Positions 17,748 through 27,438 of a DNA stretch of 64,000 nucleotides are shown in pieces; position 1 is the first letter of the stretch; each line of letters begins with the position of its first letter. Made by a program: the position numbers and the translations under genes. The notes beneath the pieces are model-generated. The model made no database searches. It was given only the letters and a program-made list of their open reading frames with translations, and was not told the DNA's origin. Location of the stretch: the NCBI RefSeq assembly GCF_004005565.1, contig NZ_SADD01000006.1:62001-126000 (forward strand), given 5' to 3'. This stretch comes from Lujinxingia sediminis. GTDB taxonomy: Bacteria > Myxococcota_A > Bradymonadia > Bradymonadales > Bradymonadaceae.

Positions 17748-19838
17748 TTATGCCTGAATCTTCGAGATATCGGCGACGCCGAAGAAGAGGTCGCGCAGGC
17801 CGCTCAAGAGGGCGAGTCGGTTCTGGCGAAGGGCGGTGTCATCGGTCATGACCATGACGTCGTCGAAGAAGCGGTCGACGGGGGATTTGAGGCCGATGAG
17901 GGCGTCGCAGGCTTTTTGCCAGTCGCTTGTGGCCAGGGCGGCCTCGACGGTCTGGCGGGTGGTGCTGAAGGCGTCGAAGAGGGCTTTTTCGGCGTCTTCT
18001 TCAAAGAGCTCGGGGTTGGTCGGGGGGGCCTCGTCGAGCTCGGCGGCCTGCTTGGCCAGGATGTTGACGACGCGTTTGAAGCCGATGGCCAGGGGCTCGA
18101 AGTCGGCCTGGTCGCGGAGGCTGGCCAGGGCTTTGACGCGGCCGCGGACCGAGGGGATGTCGGTGACGCCGGCGGCGAGCACGGCGTTGACCACATCGGT
18201 GGGGGCGGCGTCGCGCAAAAGATAGTCGAGGCGAGTGACGAGGAAGGCTTTGACAGCGCCGGCGAGGCTGGCGGTGTCGTCGTTAAGGACGCCGGGGTTT
18301 TTGGCCTGGTAGGTGGCGATGGCCTGGTCGATGAGCTGGTCGAGGGTGACATGAAAGCCGGCGGCGTCGAGGATGCGGATGACGCCGAGCGCGGCGCGGC
18401 GCAGGCCGTAGGGGTCGGCGTTGGAGGAGGGAACAAGGCCGATGCCGAAGCAGCCGACGATGGCGTCGAGTTTCTCGGCGATGGCGACGGATGCGCCCAC
18501 CTCGGAGCCGGGGAGCTCTTCGTCGGCGCCTTTCGGCAAATATTGGTCGTAGATGGCCTGCGCAACGGCCTCGTTTTCGCCGGATTTAAGGGCGTAGGCG
18601 CGTCCCATCACGCCCTGGAGGTCGGTGAACTCGAAGACGAGCTGGGTGACGAGGTCGGCCTTGGAGAGGAGGCCTGCGCGCGCCGCATCGTCGAGCGACT
18701 GGCCCTCCAGCCCCAGGGTTTTGCCCACGCGCCCGGCCAGCTCACCGATGCGTTCGGTGCGCTCTTTCATGGTGCCGATCTTGGCGAGCCAGACCACGCG
18801 CTCCAGCTCGGCGACGCGATCGGCAAGAGGGGTCTTGAGGTCGCGATCCCAGAAGAAGCGGGCGTCGTCGAGGCGCGCCTTAAGGACGCGCAGGTTGCCC
18901 TTTGCGACGAGCTCGGGGTCGCGCACAGGGGTGTTGTAGATGATGACGCAGGCGGCCATCAGGCCCGAGCCGTCGGGGTTTTCCAGCGCGAAGTAGCGCT
19001 GGTGGGAGCGCATCGAGCTGATGAGCACCTCGGGCGGGAGCTCCAGGTAGGCTTCGCTGAAGGGCAGGGTGACGGCGAAGGGTTTTTCGACGAGGTAGGT
19101 GACCTCCTCGACGAGCTCCGGGTCGTCGATGACGCGGGCGCCGATCGCCTCGGCGTGCTCTTTGAGCGCGACCTCGATGGTGGCTTTTCGGGCGGCGGGG
19201 TCGGGCTCGACGTCCGCCGCGCGCAGGTCGTTGAGGTAGCCGGAGATCGACGCGACGTCGATGGCACCCGGGGCGGCGAAGCGGTGACCGTAGGTCTGGG
19301 TCTGGCTCTGCACACCGGCAAAGCTCATCTTGACGAGCTCACCGCCGGCCACGGCCACGATCCAGCGCACGGGGCGAGCGAAGCTGAGCGAGAGGTCGGC
19401 CCAGCGCATGGATTTGGGGAAGTTCAGCTTTGCCAGGATGCCTTCGAGGAGCGTGGGCAGAATCTCTGTGGCGGGCTGTCCTTTCTCGAAGACTTTGGCG
19501 GCGATGTATTCGCCCTTGTCGGTCTCGACGGTGTAGAGGTCTTCGAGGGTGACGCCCTGGCCGCGGGCAAAACCTTCGGCGGCTTTGGTGGGCTGGCCGT
19601 CGCGGTAGGCGGCTTTGAGGGGGGGGCCGGTGCGCTCTTCGCTCAAGTCGGCCTGAGCCTCGGAGAGCTCGTCGATCAGGAGCGTAAGACGGCGCGGGGT
19701 GCCCATGGTGCGGATGGCCCCGTGGGTGAGGCGCGCGTCTGCGGCGGCTTCGGTAAAGAGATCGCGCAGCTGGTCGAGGGCCGCCGGAACGAAGCGGGCG
19801 GGCAGCTCTTCGCAGCCGATTTCAAAGATAAATTCCAT
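17748..19838 (-). CDS. glyS: Glycine-tRNA ligase beta subunit
   Basis: 696-residue beta subunit of the bacterial alpha2-beta2 glycyl-tRNA synthetase, which binds tRNA(Gly) and works with GlyQ in the cytoplasm. The N-terminus MEFIFEIGCEELPARFVPAA and the FPKSMRWADLSLSFARPVRW block are diagnostic, with KADLVTQLVFEFTDLQGVMG and a C-terminal anticodon-binding-like region; length is typical (about 690). It follows glyQ by 79 bp and both are on the minus strand, forming the usual glyQS operon that ends at the hairpin at 17663-17702. Confidence 0.97.
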   Translation of the reverse strand: MEFIFEIGCEELPARFVPAALDQLRDLFTEAAADARLTHGAIRTMGTPRRLTLLIDELSEAQADLSEERTGPPLKAAYRDGQPTKAAEGFARGQGVTLEDLYTVETDKGEYIAAKVFEKGQPATEILPTLLEGILAKLNFPKSMRWADLSLSFARPVRWIVAVAGGELVKMSFAGVQSQTQTYGHRFAAPGAIDVASISGYLNDLRAADVEPDPAARKATIEVALKEHAEAIGARVIDDPELVEEVTYLVEKPFAVTLPFSEAYLELPPEVLISSMRSHQRYFALENPDGSGLMAACVIIYNTPVRDPELVAKGNLRVLKARLDDARFFWDRDLKTPLADRVAELERVVWLAKIGTMKERTERIGELAGRVGKTLGLEGQSLDDAARAGLLSKADLVTQLVFEFTDLQGVMGRAYALKSGENEAVAQAIYDQYLPKGADEELPGSEVGASVAIAEKLDAIVGCFGIGLVPSSNADPYGLRRAALGVIRILDAAGFHVTLDQLIDQAIATYQAKNPGVLNDDTASLAGAVKAFLVTRLDYLLRDAAPTDVVNAVLAAGVTDIPSVRGRVKALASLRDQADFEPLAIGFKRVVNILAKQAAELDEAPPTNPELFEEDAEKALFDAFSTTRQTVEAALATSDWQKACDALIGLKSPVDRFFDDVMVMTDDTALRQNRLALLSGLRDLFFGVADISKIQA

Positions 19839-19917
19839 AGCAACACACCGGGGTCTGAAGCGTTTTTAAATGTCTCACGAGGCCGCCTGGCGAGGGGCGA
19901 CACGAAGCGCAGAAGAT

Positions 19918-20796
<879 letters not shown>

Positions 20797-21282
20797 GGTC
20801 GCTCGTGACAGAGTGGGGAGGTTCAACAGGCTGGAAAAGCTCAAAAGCTCTAAGGCATGCACATGGGGGCGCGCGCGATGACGATCACCCCGCTTGTAGG
20901 GCGTGGCGCGCGACGGGCGCCGTTTATAGAGCCAAAGAAGTTCAGCTACAAGGGGGCCGTCGCAAGGCGGGGGCAGAGGGCCCGGGCGTCCCGTGGCCCG
21001 GCCGGTTGCCCCGCCGGTTGCCCGGCCGGTTGCCCCGCCGGTTGCCCCGCCGGTTGCCCCGCCGGTTGCCCCGCCGGTTGCCCCGCCGGTTGCCCCGCCG
21101 GTTGCCCCGCCGGTTGCCCCGCCGGTTGCCCCAATGGGGGGCCTTCTGTAGAGTGCCGGCCTTCTGCGGCCGGGCGGCCCGAGCGGCGTTTTTTCGAGAG
21201 AGCGCGCTGAGCCGTAAAGGAGAGTTGAGGTCCGCAGAGAGGCCATTTCTAACGACGATCTTTGAGCGACGAGCGACGAGCC
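20797..21282. other. Divergent intergenic region of glyQ and asd with a 12-bp satellite
   Basis: 486 bp separating divergent glyQ and asd. It must hold both promoters, although no clear -35/-10 pair was found. The centre is a pure 12-bp tandem repeat (separate entry). No T-box-like leader or ORF with coding support was seen. Confidence 0.7.
21001..21132. repeat. Eleven copies of a 12-bp tandem repeat
   Basis: Eleven head-to-tail copies of GCCGGTTGCCCC; copy 2 ends in G instead of C and the others are identical. Such uniformity suggests recent expansion by slippage. Both strands are stop-free through it, giving Gly-Asn-Arg-Arg or Cys-Pro-Ala-Gly type translations that are not credible proteins. 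Confidence 0.95.
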
Positions 21283-22305
21283 ATGGCGCAAGCGACGATG
21301 AAAAAACCAAACGTGGCCCTGGTGGGGTCAACCGGTGCGGTGGGCCGTGAGATGCTGGCGATTCTGGAGGCGCGAAACTTTCCGGTGGGCGAGCTGCGCC
21401 TGATGGCCTCAGCGCGCTCGGCGGGCGCGAGTGTGCAGGTGATGGGCCGAACGATCGTCATCGAAGATCTGGATACGGCCGACTTTGAGGGCGTCGACAT
21501 CGTGCTCAGCTCGGCGGGCGGCGCGGTGAGCAAGGCCTTTGCGCCGCGGGCGGTCCAGGCCGGCGCGGTGGTCATCGACAATACCAGCGCGTTTCGTATG
21601 GACCCCGATGTGCCGCTGGTGGTGCCGGAGGTCAACCCTGAAGCCATCGCGCAGCATAAGGGGATTATCGCCAACCCCAACTGCTCGACGATTCAGCTGG
21701 TCTGTGTGTTGGAGCCTCTGCATAAGGCCGCAGGGCTCAAACGCGTGGTCGTGAGCACCTACCAGTCGGCCTCCGGTGCTGGCCAACAAGGCGTCGATGA
21801 GTTGCTCGCCGGAGCACGTTCGTATCTGAGCGGGGAACAAGAATCGGAGCCGGCGACGTTTGCGCATCCACTGGCGTTTGAGGCATTGCCGCAGATCGAC
21901 GTGTTTATGGACGACGGCTTCACCCGTGAAGAAGAGAAGATGATGCGCGAGACGCGCAAAATCATGGGGCTTGAGGGCGTGGAGATCGCCGCGACCTGTG
22001 TGCGCGTGCCGGTGGTACGTGGTCACGGGGAGTCGGTGACGGTCGATCTGGAGCAGGCGTTGGGCGTGGAGGAGGTTCGCGAGCTCTGGGAGAAGACGGC
22101 GGGCGTTTCTGTGCTCGATGATCCCTCGAAGAGCGCGTATCCGCTGGCCCGAAAGGCCGCCGGCACCGACCCCTGCTGGGTGGGCCGACTTCGCCAGGAC
22201 CGTGACCGCCCCAACACGCTGCACTTCTGGGTGGTGGCCGACAATTTGCGAAAGGGCGCGGCGCTCAACGCCGTGCAGATCGCCGAGGCGCTCATCGCGC
22301 AGTAG
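21283..22305 (+). CDS. asd: Aspartate-semialdehyde dehydrogenase
   Basis: 340-residue enzyme reducing aspartyl phosphate to aspartate semialdehyde with NADPH, the branch point to lysine/diaminopimelate, threonine and methionine. Shows the nucleotide-binding [15 protein letters not shown], catalytic Cys134 in [27 protein letters not shown], and the substrate residues around [11 protein letters not shown]. Start taken as the ATG at 21283; TTG at 21262 and ATG at 21298 are in frame. A surface-protein gene follows 47 bp later on the same strand. Confidence 0.96.
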   Translation: MAQATMKKPNVALVGSTGAVGREMLAILEARNFPVGELRLMASARSAGASVQVMGRTIVIEDLDTADFEGVDIVLSSAGGAVSKAFAPRAVQAGAVVIDNTSAFRMDPDVPLVVPEVNPEAIAQHKGIIANPNCSTIQLVCVLEPLHKAAGLKRVVVSTYQSASGAGQQGVDELLAGARSYLSGEQESEPATFAHPLAFEALPQIDVFMDDGFTREEEKMMRETRKIMGLEGVEIAATCVRVPVVRGHGESVTVDLEQALGVEEVRELWEKTAGVSVLDDPSKSAYPLARKAAGTDPCWVGRLRQDRDRPNTLHFWVVADNLRKGAALNAVQIAEALIAQ

Positions 22306-22352
22306 GGCGCGGGCGAGCTAACTAAGTTTCGATGGTGGATGGAGACTCGAGC

Positions 22353-23399
22353 ATGATGAATTCGAAGAAATGGGCCCTGGCCCTGTTGGGGGCCGGGGCG
22401 TTGGGGGCGACACCTGTTGCCGAGGCCGAGGCACGTACTCCGCGCCGGTCTCCGCTGGTGCAAGACACGCAGGCGGCGACGCTGGGGACTGCGCTCATCA
22501 GCGACGACGGCGCCACCATCACGGCGGGCATCAAGGTCTGTAGCAAGCAGATCGAAGAGAATTCTCAGGTGAAGTTCTCCTTCACGACGACCTACGCCAA
22601 CGACGATGCCGTGCTGGGTGACGCGGAACAGTTTTTTGAAGGGCCCTATACCTACGAGTTGGAGCGGGAGGCGAACAACGCGATCAACTGCCGTGAAGAC
22701 GAAAACCCTGACTGCCAGACGCTCAGCGAGGATGCGCTGACGATTGCCGATGGGGTGGCAGAGGTGGAGGTGGCTCTGCGTGACCTGGTGGGGTTTAGCA
22801 ACGCGGAGCTCTGCGAGACCGAAGGCACCGATATGGAGCATTTTGTGCAGCTGCATATCCTGCCCAACACCACCACCGTGGCGACGGAGGCCGATTATAC
22901 CGAGGGGCGCGTCATCATGGACCTGATCCGCCCGGACGCTCCGATTCCGGATGAGGGGGTGAGCACGGCCTCGAAGATGCAACTGACGGTGCAGGTGGCG
23001 GAAGCCGAAGACGTCAGCGGTTACTTCGCGTTGATCAGCACTGAGCGTTTTGAAGGAGGCCAGCTTCCCTCGGAGATGGGCAGGGAGGATGAGCTTGTTC
23101 CGATCAACCTCAATATGACCACCGGTGTGGGGCAGTTTGGCGTTGATCTTGAAGAAGGCACGAAGGTTTATGTGGCCGTCGCGTCTCGTGATGAGGCGAA
23201 AAATTATAGCGTACTCTCCGAGCCCCTGGAGGTTGATGTGGTGCCTACCGAAGACTTCTGGGACTACTATGTCGGTGCGGGCGGCAGTGAGACCGGCGGT
23301 TACGGGTGCACCAGCACGGGTGGAAGCTCCACCAGCCTGTGGACGCTCCTTGTGGCAACGATGGTGCTGGGTGTGGGGCGACGTCGTTTTACGCGGTGA
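22353..23399 (+). CDS. Secreted protein with MYXO-CTERM-like sorting tail
   Basis: 348-residue exported protein with a signal peptide (KKWALALLGAGALGATPVAEA) and no lipobox. The mature region has two domains with acidic strands (residues ~40-180 and ~200-300) that I do not recognise. The C-terminus carries a tripartite signal: a Gly/Ser-rich stretch with a lone cysteine (ETGGYGCTSTGG), a hydrophobic helix (SLWTLLVATMVLGVG) and a terminal RRRFTR cluster. This is the layout of MYXO-CTERM signals, which direct cell-surface anchoring in myxobacteria. GGAGA precedes ATG at 22353; ATG at 22356 is equally possible. Confidence 0.8.
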   Translation: MMNSKKWALALLGAGALGATPVAEAEARTPRRSPLVQDTQAATLGTALISDDGATITAGIKVCSKQIEENSQVKFSFTTTYANDDAVLGDAEQFFEGPYTYELEREANNAINCREDENPDCQTLSEDALTIADGVAEVEVALRDLVGFSNAELCETEGTDMEHFVQLHILPNTTTVATEADYTEGRVIMDLIRPDAPIPDEGVSTASKMQLTVQVAEAEDVSGYFALISTERFEGGQLPSEMGREDELVPINLNMTTGVGQFGVDLEEGTKVYVAVASRDEAKNYSVLSEPLEVDVVPTEDFWDYYVGAGGSETGGYGCTSTGGSSTSLWTLLVATMVLGVGRRRFTR

Positions 23400-23519
23400 G
23401 CTATCGTGGACGCCGCGTCTGTCGTAGGGCCCGCTTCGCTGGCCCGCGCCCGTCCGCCTGACGCTTAGAACCCCTATGTTTCACACCCTGATATGTTTAA
23501 GAATCTCAAGGACTCGCTG

Positions 23520-24260
23520 ATGAACTACCCCAACCGAGCTCGCCGCGCTGCCGGCCCGCTCGTCAGTGCCAGTGTTGTGATGATGGCCGCCACGCTGTGG
23601 GCGGCCTCGGCCAGCGCCCAGTCGCCGATCCATGGTTTTTTTGAGTTTAAGGGCGGCGCGTATCGCCCCCTGGTCGATCAGGAGTTCGGCGAGGGGGGCG
23701 GCCCCTTTGAGGGGTTCTTCGGGGGCGACTCGATGTTTCTGGGGGAGGTGCAGTATGACCACCATCTCTGGGACGGTTTTGGAAAGCTGGGCCTGGCGTT
23801 TAATGCCGGATATGGCTCGGTGAGCGGGCGGGTGCGTATGCCCGATGGCTCGGAAGTGGAGCTGGCCGATGAGGCGCGTTTTCGGGTCATTCCGCTGCGT
23901 GCCGGGCTTGTGTACCGCTACGATTACAGCGCGCTGCACCACAACATCCCGCTGGTGCCCAAGCTCAAGGCCGGGCTCGACTACCACCTCTGGCGCGTGG
24001 TCGGGGCCGATGGCGAGACCGCGGGCACCGATGCGCAACGCGCCTCGGGAGGTAAGTTCGGCTGGCACGTGACCGCCGGATTGAACTTCCATCTGGATTT
24101 CATCGATAAGGGCAGCGCCGCGGCCTTCGATATGAGCTGGGGTATCAACAACTCGTACCTCTTTGCCGAATACACCTGGGCCAACGTCGACAACTTCGGC
24201 GGCGAGGGCATCGACTTGAGCGCGCGTCATTTCGCGTTCGGGCTGGCGTTTGAGTACTGA
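23520..24260 (+). CDS. MXAN_2562-type outer-membrane beta-barrel protein
   Basis: 246-residue predicted outer-membrane barrel. Signal peptide ends at ASASAQSP, followed by FFEFKGGAYRPLVDQEF, a phrase typical of the MXAN_2562 family, a MFLGEVQYDHHLWDGFGKLGL strand pair and a terminal ARHFAFGLAFEY strand ending in an aromatic residue as outer-membrane barrels do. AAGGA lies 8 bases before the ATG at 23520; an in-frame ATG at 23493 lacks a ribosome site. Function unknown in the family. Confidence 0.82.
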   Translation: MNYPNRARRAAGPLVSASVVMMAATLWAASASAQSPIHGFFEFKGGAYRPLVDQEFGEGGGPFEGFFGGDSMFLGEVQYDHHLWDGFGKLGLAFNAGYGSVSGRVRMPDGSEVELADEARFRVIPLRAGLVYRYDYSALHHNIPLVPKLKAGLDYHLWRVVGADGETAGTDAQRASGGKFGWHVTAGLNFHLDFIDKGSAAAFDMSWGINNSYLFAEYTWANVDNFGGEGIDLSARHFAFGLAFEY

Positions 24261-24317
24261 GTAAAAGAGGGGGCCCCCTTAAAGGGGCGCCTCAAAGCTC
24301 AGTGGCAGGAGCGCCCG

Positions 24318-25130
24318 ATGGTGCGAATAAGGCTGCATATTGCGTATCGGGGGACGGCGTACCACGGCTGGCAGATTCAGCCCGAGGACCGCACGGTGGA
24401 GGGGGAGCTGACCCGGGCGGTGAAGACGGTGCTGGGCACCGACGGGCCGGTGAAGGTGCAGGGCGCAAGCCGTACCGACGCCGGGGTGCACGCCCTGGGG
24501 CAGGTGGCGCATTTTGATCACGAGAGCCCGCGGCGGCTGTGGGATTTTGTGCGCGCGCTCAACGCGCTGACCGACGAGGATATTTGCGTGACCCGCGCCG
24601 AGCTTGCCGGCGAGGGGTTTCATGCACGGCATTCGGCCCGCGGCAAGATCTACCGCTACCGGATCTGGAACCACCGTTTTGATCACCCCTTTTCAGGGGA
24701 CCGGGTCTGGCAGATGGGAAGCCGCCTGGATCTGGGACGGATGCGTCAGGCTGCCGGAAAGATGGTGGGTACCCATGACTTCGGGGGCTTTCGTACTGCG
24801 GGCTGCGACAGCCCGACGACGGTGCGGGAGATGCGCCGCATTGAGGTGATTGAGGCGGGCCCCTCGATGCTGGAGGTGGAGGTGGAGGGCACGGCCTTTC
24901 TCAAGCATATGGTGCGCATCATGGTGGGCACGCTGGTGGATATCGGCACCGGGCGCATGCCGCTGGAGCGGCTCGATGAGGTTTTTGAGACTGGCGATCG
25001 CCGGCAGGCCGGCCAGACGGCGCCGGCCTGCGGGTTGACTCTGGAGCGGGTGTTCTACCCGGATTATCCCTGGGAGGAGCCGCAGCCGGAGCTCGGTGGT
25101 GCTTACCTCTCGGAGGTGGGTGAGGGCTGA
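24318..25130 (+). CDS. truA: tRNA pseudouridine synthase A
   Basis: 270-residue enzyme that forms pseudouridine at positions 38-40 of the tRNA anticodon arm. Catalytic aspartate is Asp54 in GASRTDAGVHALGQVAHF; the N-terminal IAYRGTAYHGWQIQP, the RSARGKIYRYRI-like block and the C-terminal FLKHMVRIMVGTLVDIG are conserved. Its last 28 bases overlap the 3' end of the convergent gene on the other strand. Confidence 0.96.
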   Translation: MVRIRLHIAYRGTAYHGWQIQPEDRTVEGELTRAVKTVLGTDGPVKVQGASRTDAGVHALGQVAHFDHESPRRLWDFVRALNALTDEDICVTRAELAGEGFHARHSARGKIYRYRIWNHRFDHPFSGDRVWQMGSRLDLGRMRQAAGKMVGTHDFGGFRTAGCDSPTTVREMRRIEVIEAGPSMLEVEVEGTAFLKHMVRIMVGTLVDIGTGRMPLERLDEVFETGDRRQAGQTAPACGLTLERVFYPDYPWEEPQPELGGAYLSEVGEG

Positions 25131-26794
25131 GCGGTGGCTTCGCTTCCGTCCTGAGGCGCAGGCTCGTTGGAAGGAGCGTCGGCCGGTTGTGGGGCGGCGT
25201 TTTGTTCGGCCATAAACGCGGCCTGTTCTTCTTTGCTCATCAGGGGGTAACGCTGACGCACCGGCTCAAGGTCGACGGTGATGTTGCGGTCCTCGCGGGT
25301 TTTGTGGACGAACTCCTGGCTAAAGCGCCGGGCGTTTCGCGCCATGAAGCTCTCGCGGAAGGCCTCGCGTTCGGCCTCAAAGTCGGCGCGATCGGCGCTG
25401 CTGCGATCGACCATGCGGAAGACGTAGACGTCGTCGCGGGATTTGACCGGCGCATCGACCGTGGGACTCTTGAGGGTCAAGGAGGCTGTGGCCGCAACGA
25501 CCTCTTCGGCCAGGCCGACGCCGGGCACAATGCCCTGGCCACGGAGGGAGAAGGGCTCGGAGCGCACCGCTTCAAAGCCGGCGTTTTCCAGCTCGGTGAC
25601 CATCGTTTCGATCTGGGCGTCGCTTAACGCCTTGTCGGTGGGGAACTTCTCCATGATGCCCAGGGCGGGCTCCAGGCGGCGGCGCGCCGAGTCGACCACG
25701 CCGCGGGTGCGCATCAGATGGGAGGCGATTTCGCGGCGCAGCGGTCGGTTCAACTCCAGAGGTTCGGGGGGCATGCGCTCAAGCACCTTGTAGGCGTACT
25801 GGCCGCGAGGGCCGCTCATCTCAAAGCCGATGTCTTCAGCATCCTCCTCAAAGATGGCCGGGTTTTCGGGTTTGATGAGGAAGGCTTCCGGGCGCAGCTC
25901 CAGGCCCAGGCCGGCGGCGATGGCTTCGGCGTCTTCGCCGGCCTTGAGGCGAAGGGCGGCCTCCCGCACAGCCTCGGGCTTGTCGCCTCCTTTGGGTCGG
26001 AGCACGGTCAGGCGCGCGGTCTCCGGGCGCATATAGCGCTGGGGGTTGTCGCGGTAGTAGGCCTCGATGTCGTCGGCCATCGCCACCACGGCTTCATCGA
26101 TCTCGCGGCTGGTGGGGGTGTTGGTGCCTCGGACGACCACCAGCGTGGCGGTGTCGTTGGCGGCTTCATAGATGGCCCAGAGGGCGTCGTCATCGAAGCG
26201 TTCTACCAGCTGCTGATGGACCTTTTCGCCGTAGACCATGTCGTCGACAAGGTGGCGCACGTCGTCTTCGCTTAAGCCAGCCTCGTTGAGGTGTTGGCGC
26301 AGCGTGGCGCTCTCCGCGCTCTCCTCGAAGAGGGGCAAAAAGGGTGAGAGCTGCTCCTGTTCGCGCACCAGTTTGAGCCGGTCTTCGGGAGCGATGCTTA
26401 AGTCCCACTCTTCGGCGGCCAGGCGCATCACTTCAAAGTGAAGCAGGTTGTTGACCAGGCTGGACTGGGCCTGGGGGGTGCGAAACCAGCGTTCGTCGGG
26501 CTCGGCAAAGGAGCCGTCATCGTTTCGCGGGGCGAAGATGCGCAAGCGATCCACAGCCTTCTCCACCTCGCCCAGGGTCAGCGTGACGCCTTCGCCGCGG
26601 ATGACCTCGGTGGTGGGGTCGGGGCGCTCCGCGTTGTTCTCTGCGGGGGCTTCTTGGGTGGCGGAGGTGTTCTCCGGGGCGCTCTTCTCGGCGCTGTCGC
26701 AGGCGGCCAGCCCCATCGTCAGCGCAAGGGCCAGCGAGGGCAGGGTGTAGCGGGGGCCGAGGGGATGTCGTCGTCGCGTGGAGCTTGCGCGCAT
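25103..26794 (-). CDS. SurA/PpiD-like periplasmic folding lipoprotein
   Basis: 563-residue lipoprotein with an Arg-rich n-region, hydrophobic core and lipobox LAACDS. A ~30-residue Ala/Glu/Asn spacer precedes a helical SurA-N-like chaperone region (LTLGEVEKAVDRLR; SSLVNNLLHFEVMRLAA) and two regions that resemble degenerate parvulin domains (DIEAYYRDNPQRYMRPETAR and GIVPGVGLAEEV..DAPVKS). Probably assists folding of outer-membrane proteins or lipoproteins. The signature parvulin residues are not clear, so isomerase activity is doubtful. The C-terminal 40 residues are Pro/Ala-rich. Convergent with truA, 28-base 3' overlap. Confidence 0.68.
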   Translation of the reverse strand: MRASSTRRRHPLGPRYTLPSLALALTMGLAACDSAEKSAPENTSATQEAPAENNAERPDPTTEVIRGEGVTLTLGEVEKAVDRLRIFAPRNDDGSFAEPDERWFRTPQAQSSLVNNLLHFEVMRLAAEEWDLSIAPEDRLKLVREQEQLSPFLPLFEESAESATLRQHLNEAGLSEDDVRHLVDDMVYGEKVHQQLVERFDDDALWAIYEAANDTATLVVVRGTNTPTSREIDEAVVAMADDIEAYYRDNPQRYMRPETARLTVLRPKGGDKPEAVREAALRLKAGEDAEAIAAGLGLELRPEAFLIKPENPAIFEEDAEDIGFEMSGPRGQYAYKVLERMPPEPLELNRPLRREIASHLMRTRGVVDSARRRLEPALGIMEKFPTDKALSDAQIETMVTELENAGFEAVRSEPFSLRGQGIVPGVGLAEEVVAATASLTLKSPTVDAPVKSRDDVYVFRMVDRSSADRADFEAEREAFRESFMARNARRFSQEFVHKTREDRNITVDLEPVRQRYPLMSKEEQAAFMAEQNAAPQPADAPSNEPAPQDGSEATAQPSPTSER

Positions 26795-26831
26795 GGGGAC
26801 TCTCTGTTAGGAGGGGGCTCGCGTGAGCGGC

Positions 26832-26845
26832 CCTGAATATTCAGG
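26832..26845. promoter_or_regulatory. 14-bp perfect palindrome upstream of the folding-lipoprotein gene
   Basis: CCTGAATATTCAGG, 37 bases before the minus-strand lipoprotein start, in the interval between divergent genes. Its half-site CTGAAT matches the outer bases of the TetR operator half-site CTGAATG at 36690, but it is more compact. Possible regulator site; inference. Confidence 0.35.
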
Positions 26846-27035
26846 CAACCTTTCGCGAGATGACCTTGCCACGGTGTGCCGTGGCGCTCAACAAACGATC
26901 GGTGCGCCCGTGTTCCGAAGACTCGGCCGAGCGCGCCCGCGGTGGCTGCCATAGCAGCGTCGTCCCCCATGGCTGCTCCCAGCCCGGAGGCGAAGGCTCA
27001 GGGCGGTACCGTACTTTCAAAAGGGAGACCTGATT

Positions 27036-27389
27036 ATGGCCAAGAAAACCCCGCTGCAGATTGTCAAAGATGAGTTCGGCTCCAAAGCGGCGCTCGCCGA
27101 AAAAGTGATCGGCGTGCTCGATCGTCCCGAAGACGAGGAAGAGGCCCAGGCGTTTGAGCATGGCGTTAAGACCATGAGCAACACCAAGCTGCTTCGTCTC
27201 TGGAATGCTCATCAGCTTGTGAGCAGCAAGTTCGGCTCCAAAGCCGAGCTGGTCGACGCCATCACCAAGGCGCGCTTTAAGGGCGGCAACGAAGACTACG
27301 CCCGCAAGCTGGGCACCTTCACCCTGCCCAAGCTTCTGGATGTGGCGCGTCAGCACAACCTGATCAAGATCAGCGAACTGACTCGCTGA
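27036..27389 (+). CDS. Small protein with an internal two-fold repeat, function unknown
   Basis: 117-residue soluble, highly charged protein with no signal peptide. Two copies of a helical motif are visible: DEFGSKAALAEKVIGVL at ~12-28 and SKFGSKAELVDAITKARF at ~64-81, which may each bind a partner or nucleic acid. The end TLPKLLDVARQHNLIKISEL could form a third related helix pair reminiscent of SAP-like folds. GGGAGACC lies upstream of the ATG and a strong terminator follows, so it is a monocistronic, probably well expressed gene. I do not recognise the family. Confidence 0.72.
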   Translation: MAKKTPLQIVKDEFGSKAALAEKVIGVLDRPEDEEEAQAFEHGVKTMSNTKLLRLWNAHQLVSSKFGSKAELVDAITKARFKGGNEDYARKLGTFTLPKLLDVARQHNLIKISELTR

Positions 27390-27404
27390 ACCCTCCGTTT
27401 TTTG

Positions 27405-27438
27405 CGCCCGCGCTTCGTCCTGAGGCGCGGGCGTTTTT
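27405..27438 (+). terminator. Intrinsic terminator
   Basis: CGCCCGCGC (27405-27413) pairs with GCGCGGGCG (27425-27433) and is followed by TTTTT; it lies 16 bases after the small unknown gene's stop. Confidence 0.9.

Noticed and set aside
20942-21291. Repeat-translated frames across the 12-bp satellite on both strands
   Set aside because: Open only because the unit lacks stops; the translations are monotonous Gly/Cys/Pro/Arg repeats that overlap the glyQ start region.
24270-24330. tRNA-like stretch (CTCAGTGGCAGGAGC) before truA
   Set aside because: Resembles a D-arm, but there is no T-arm GTTCGA or paired acceptor stem.
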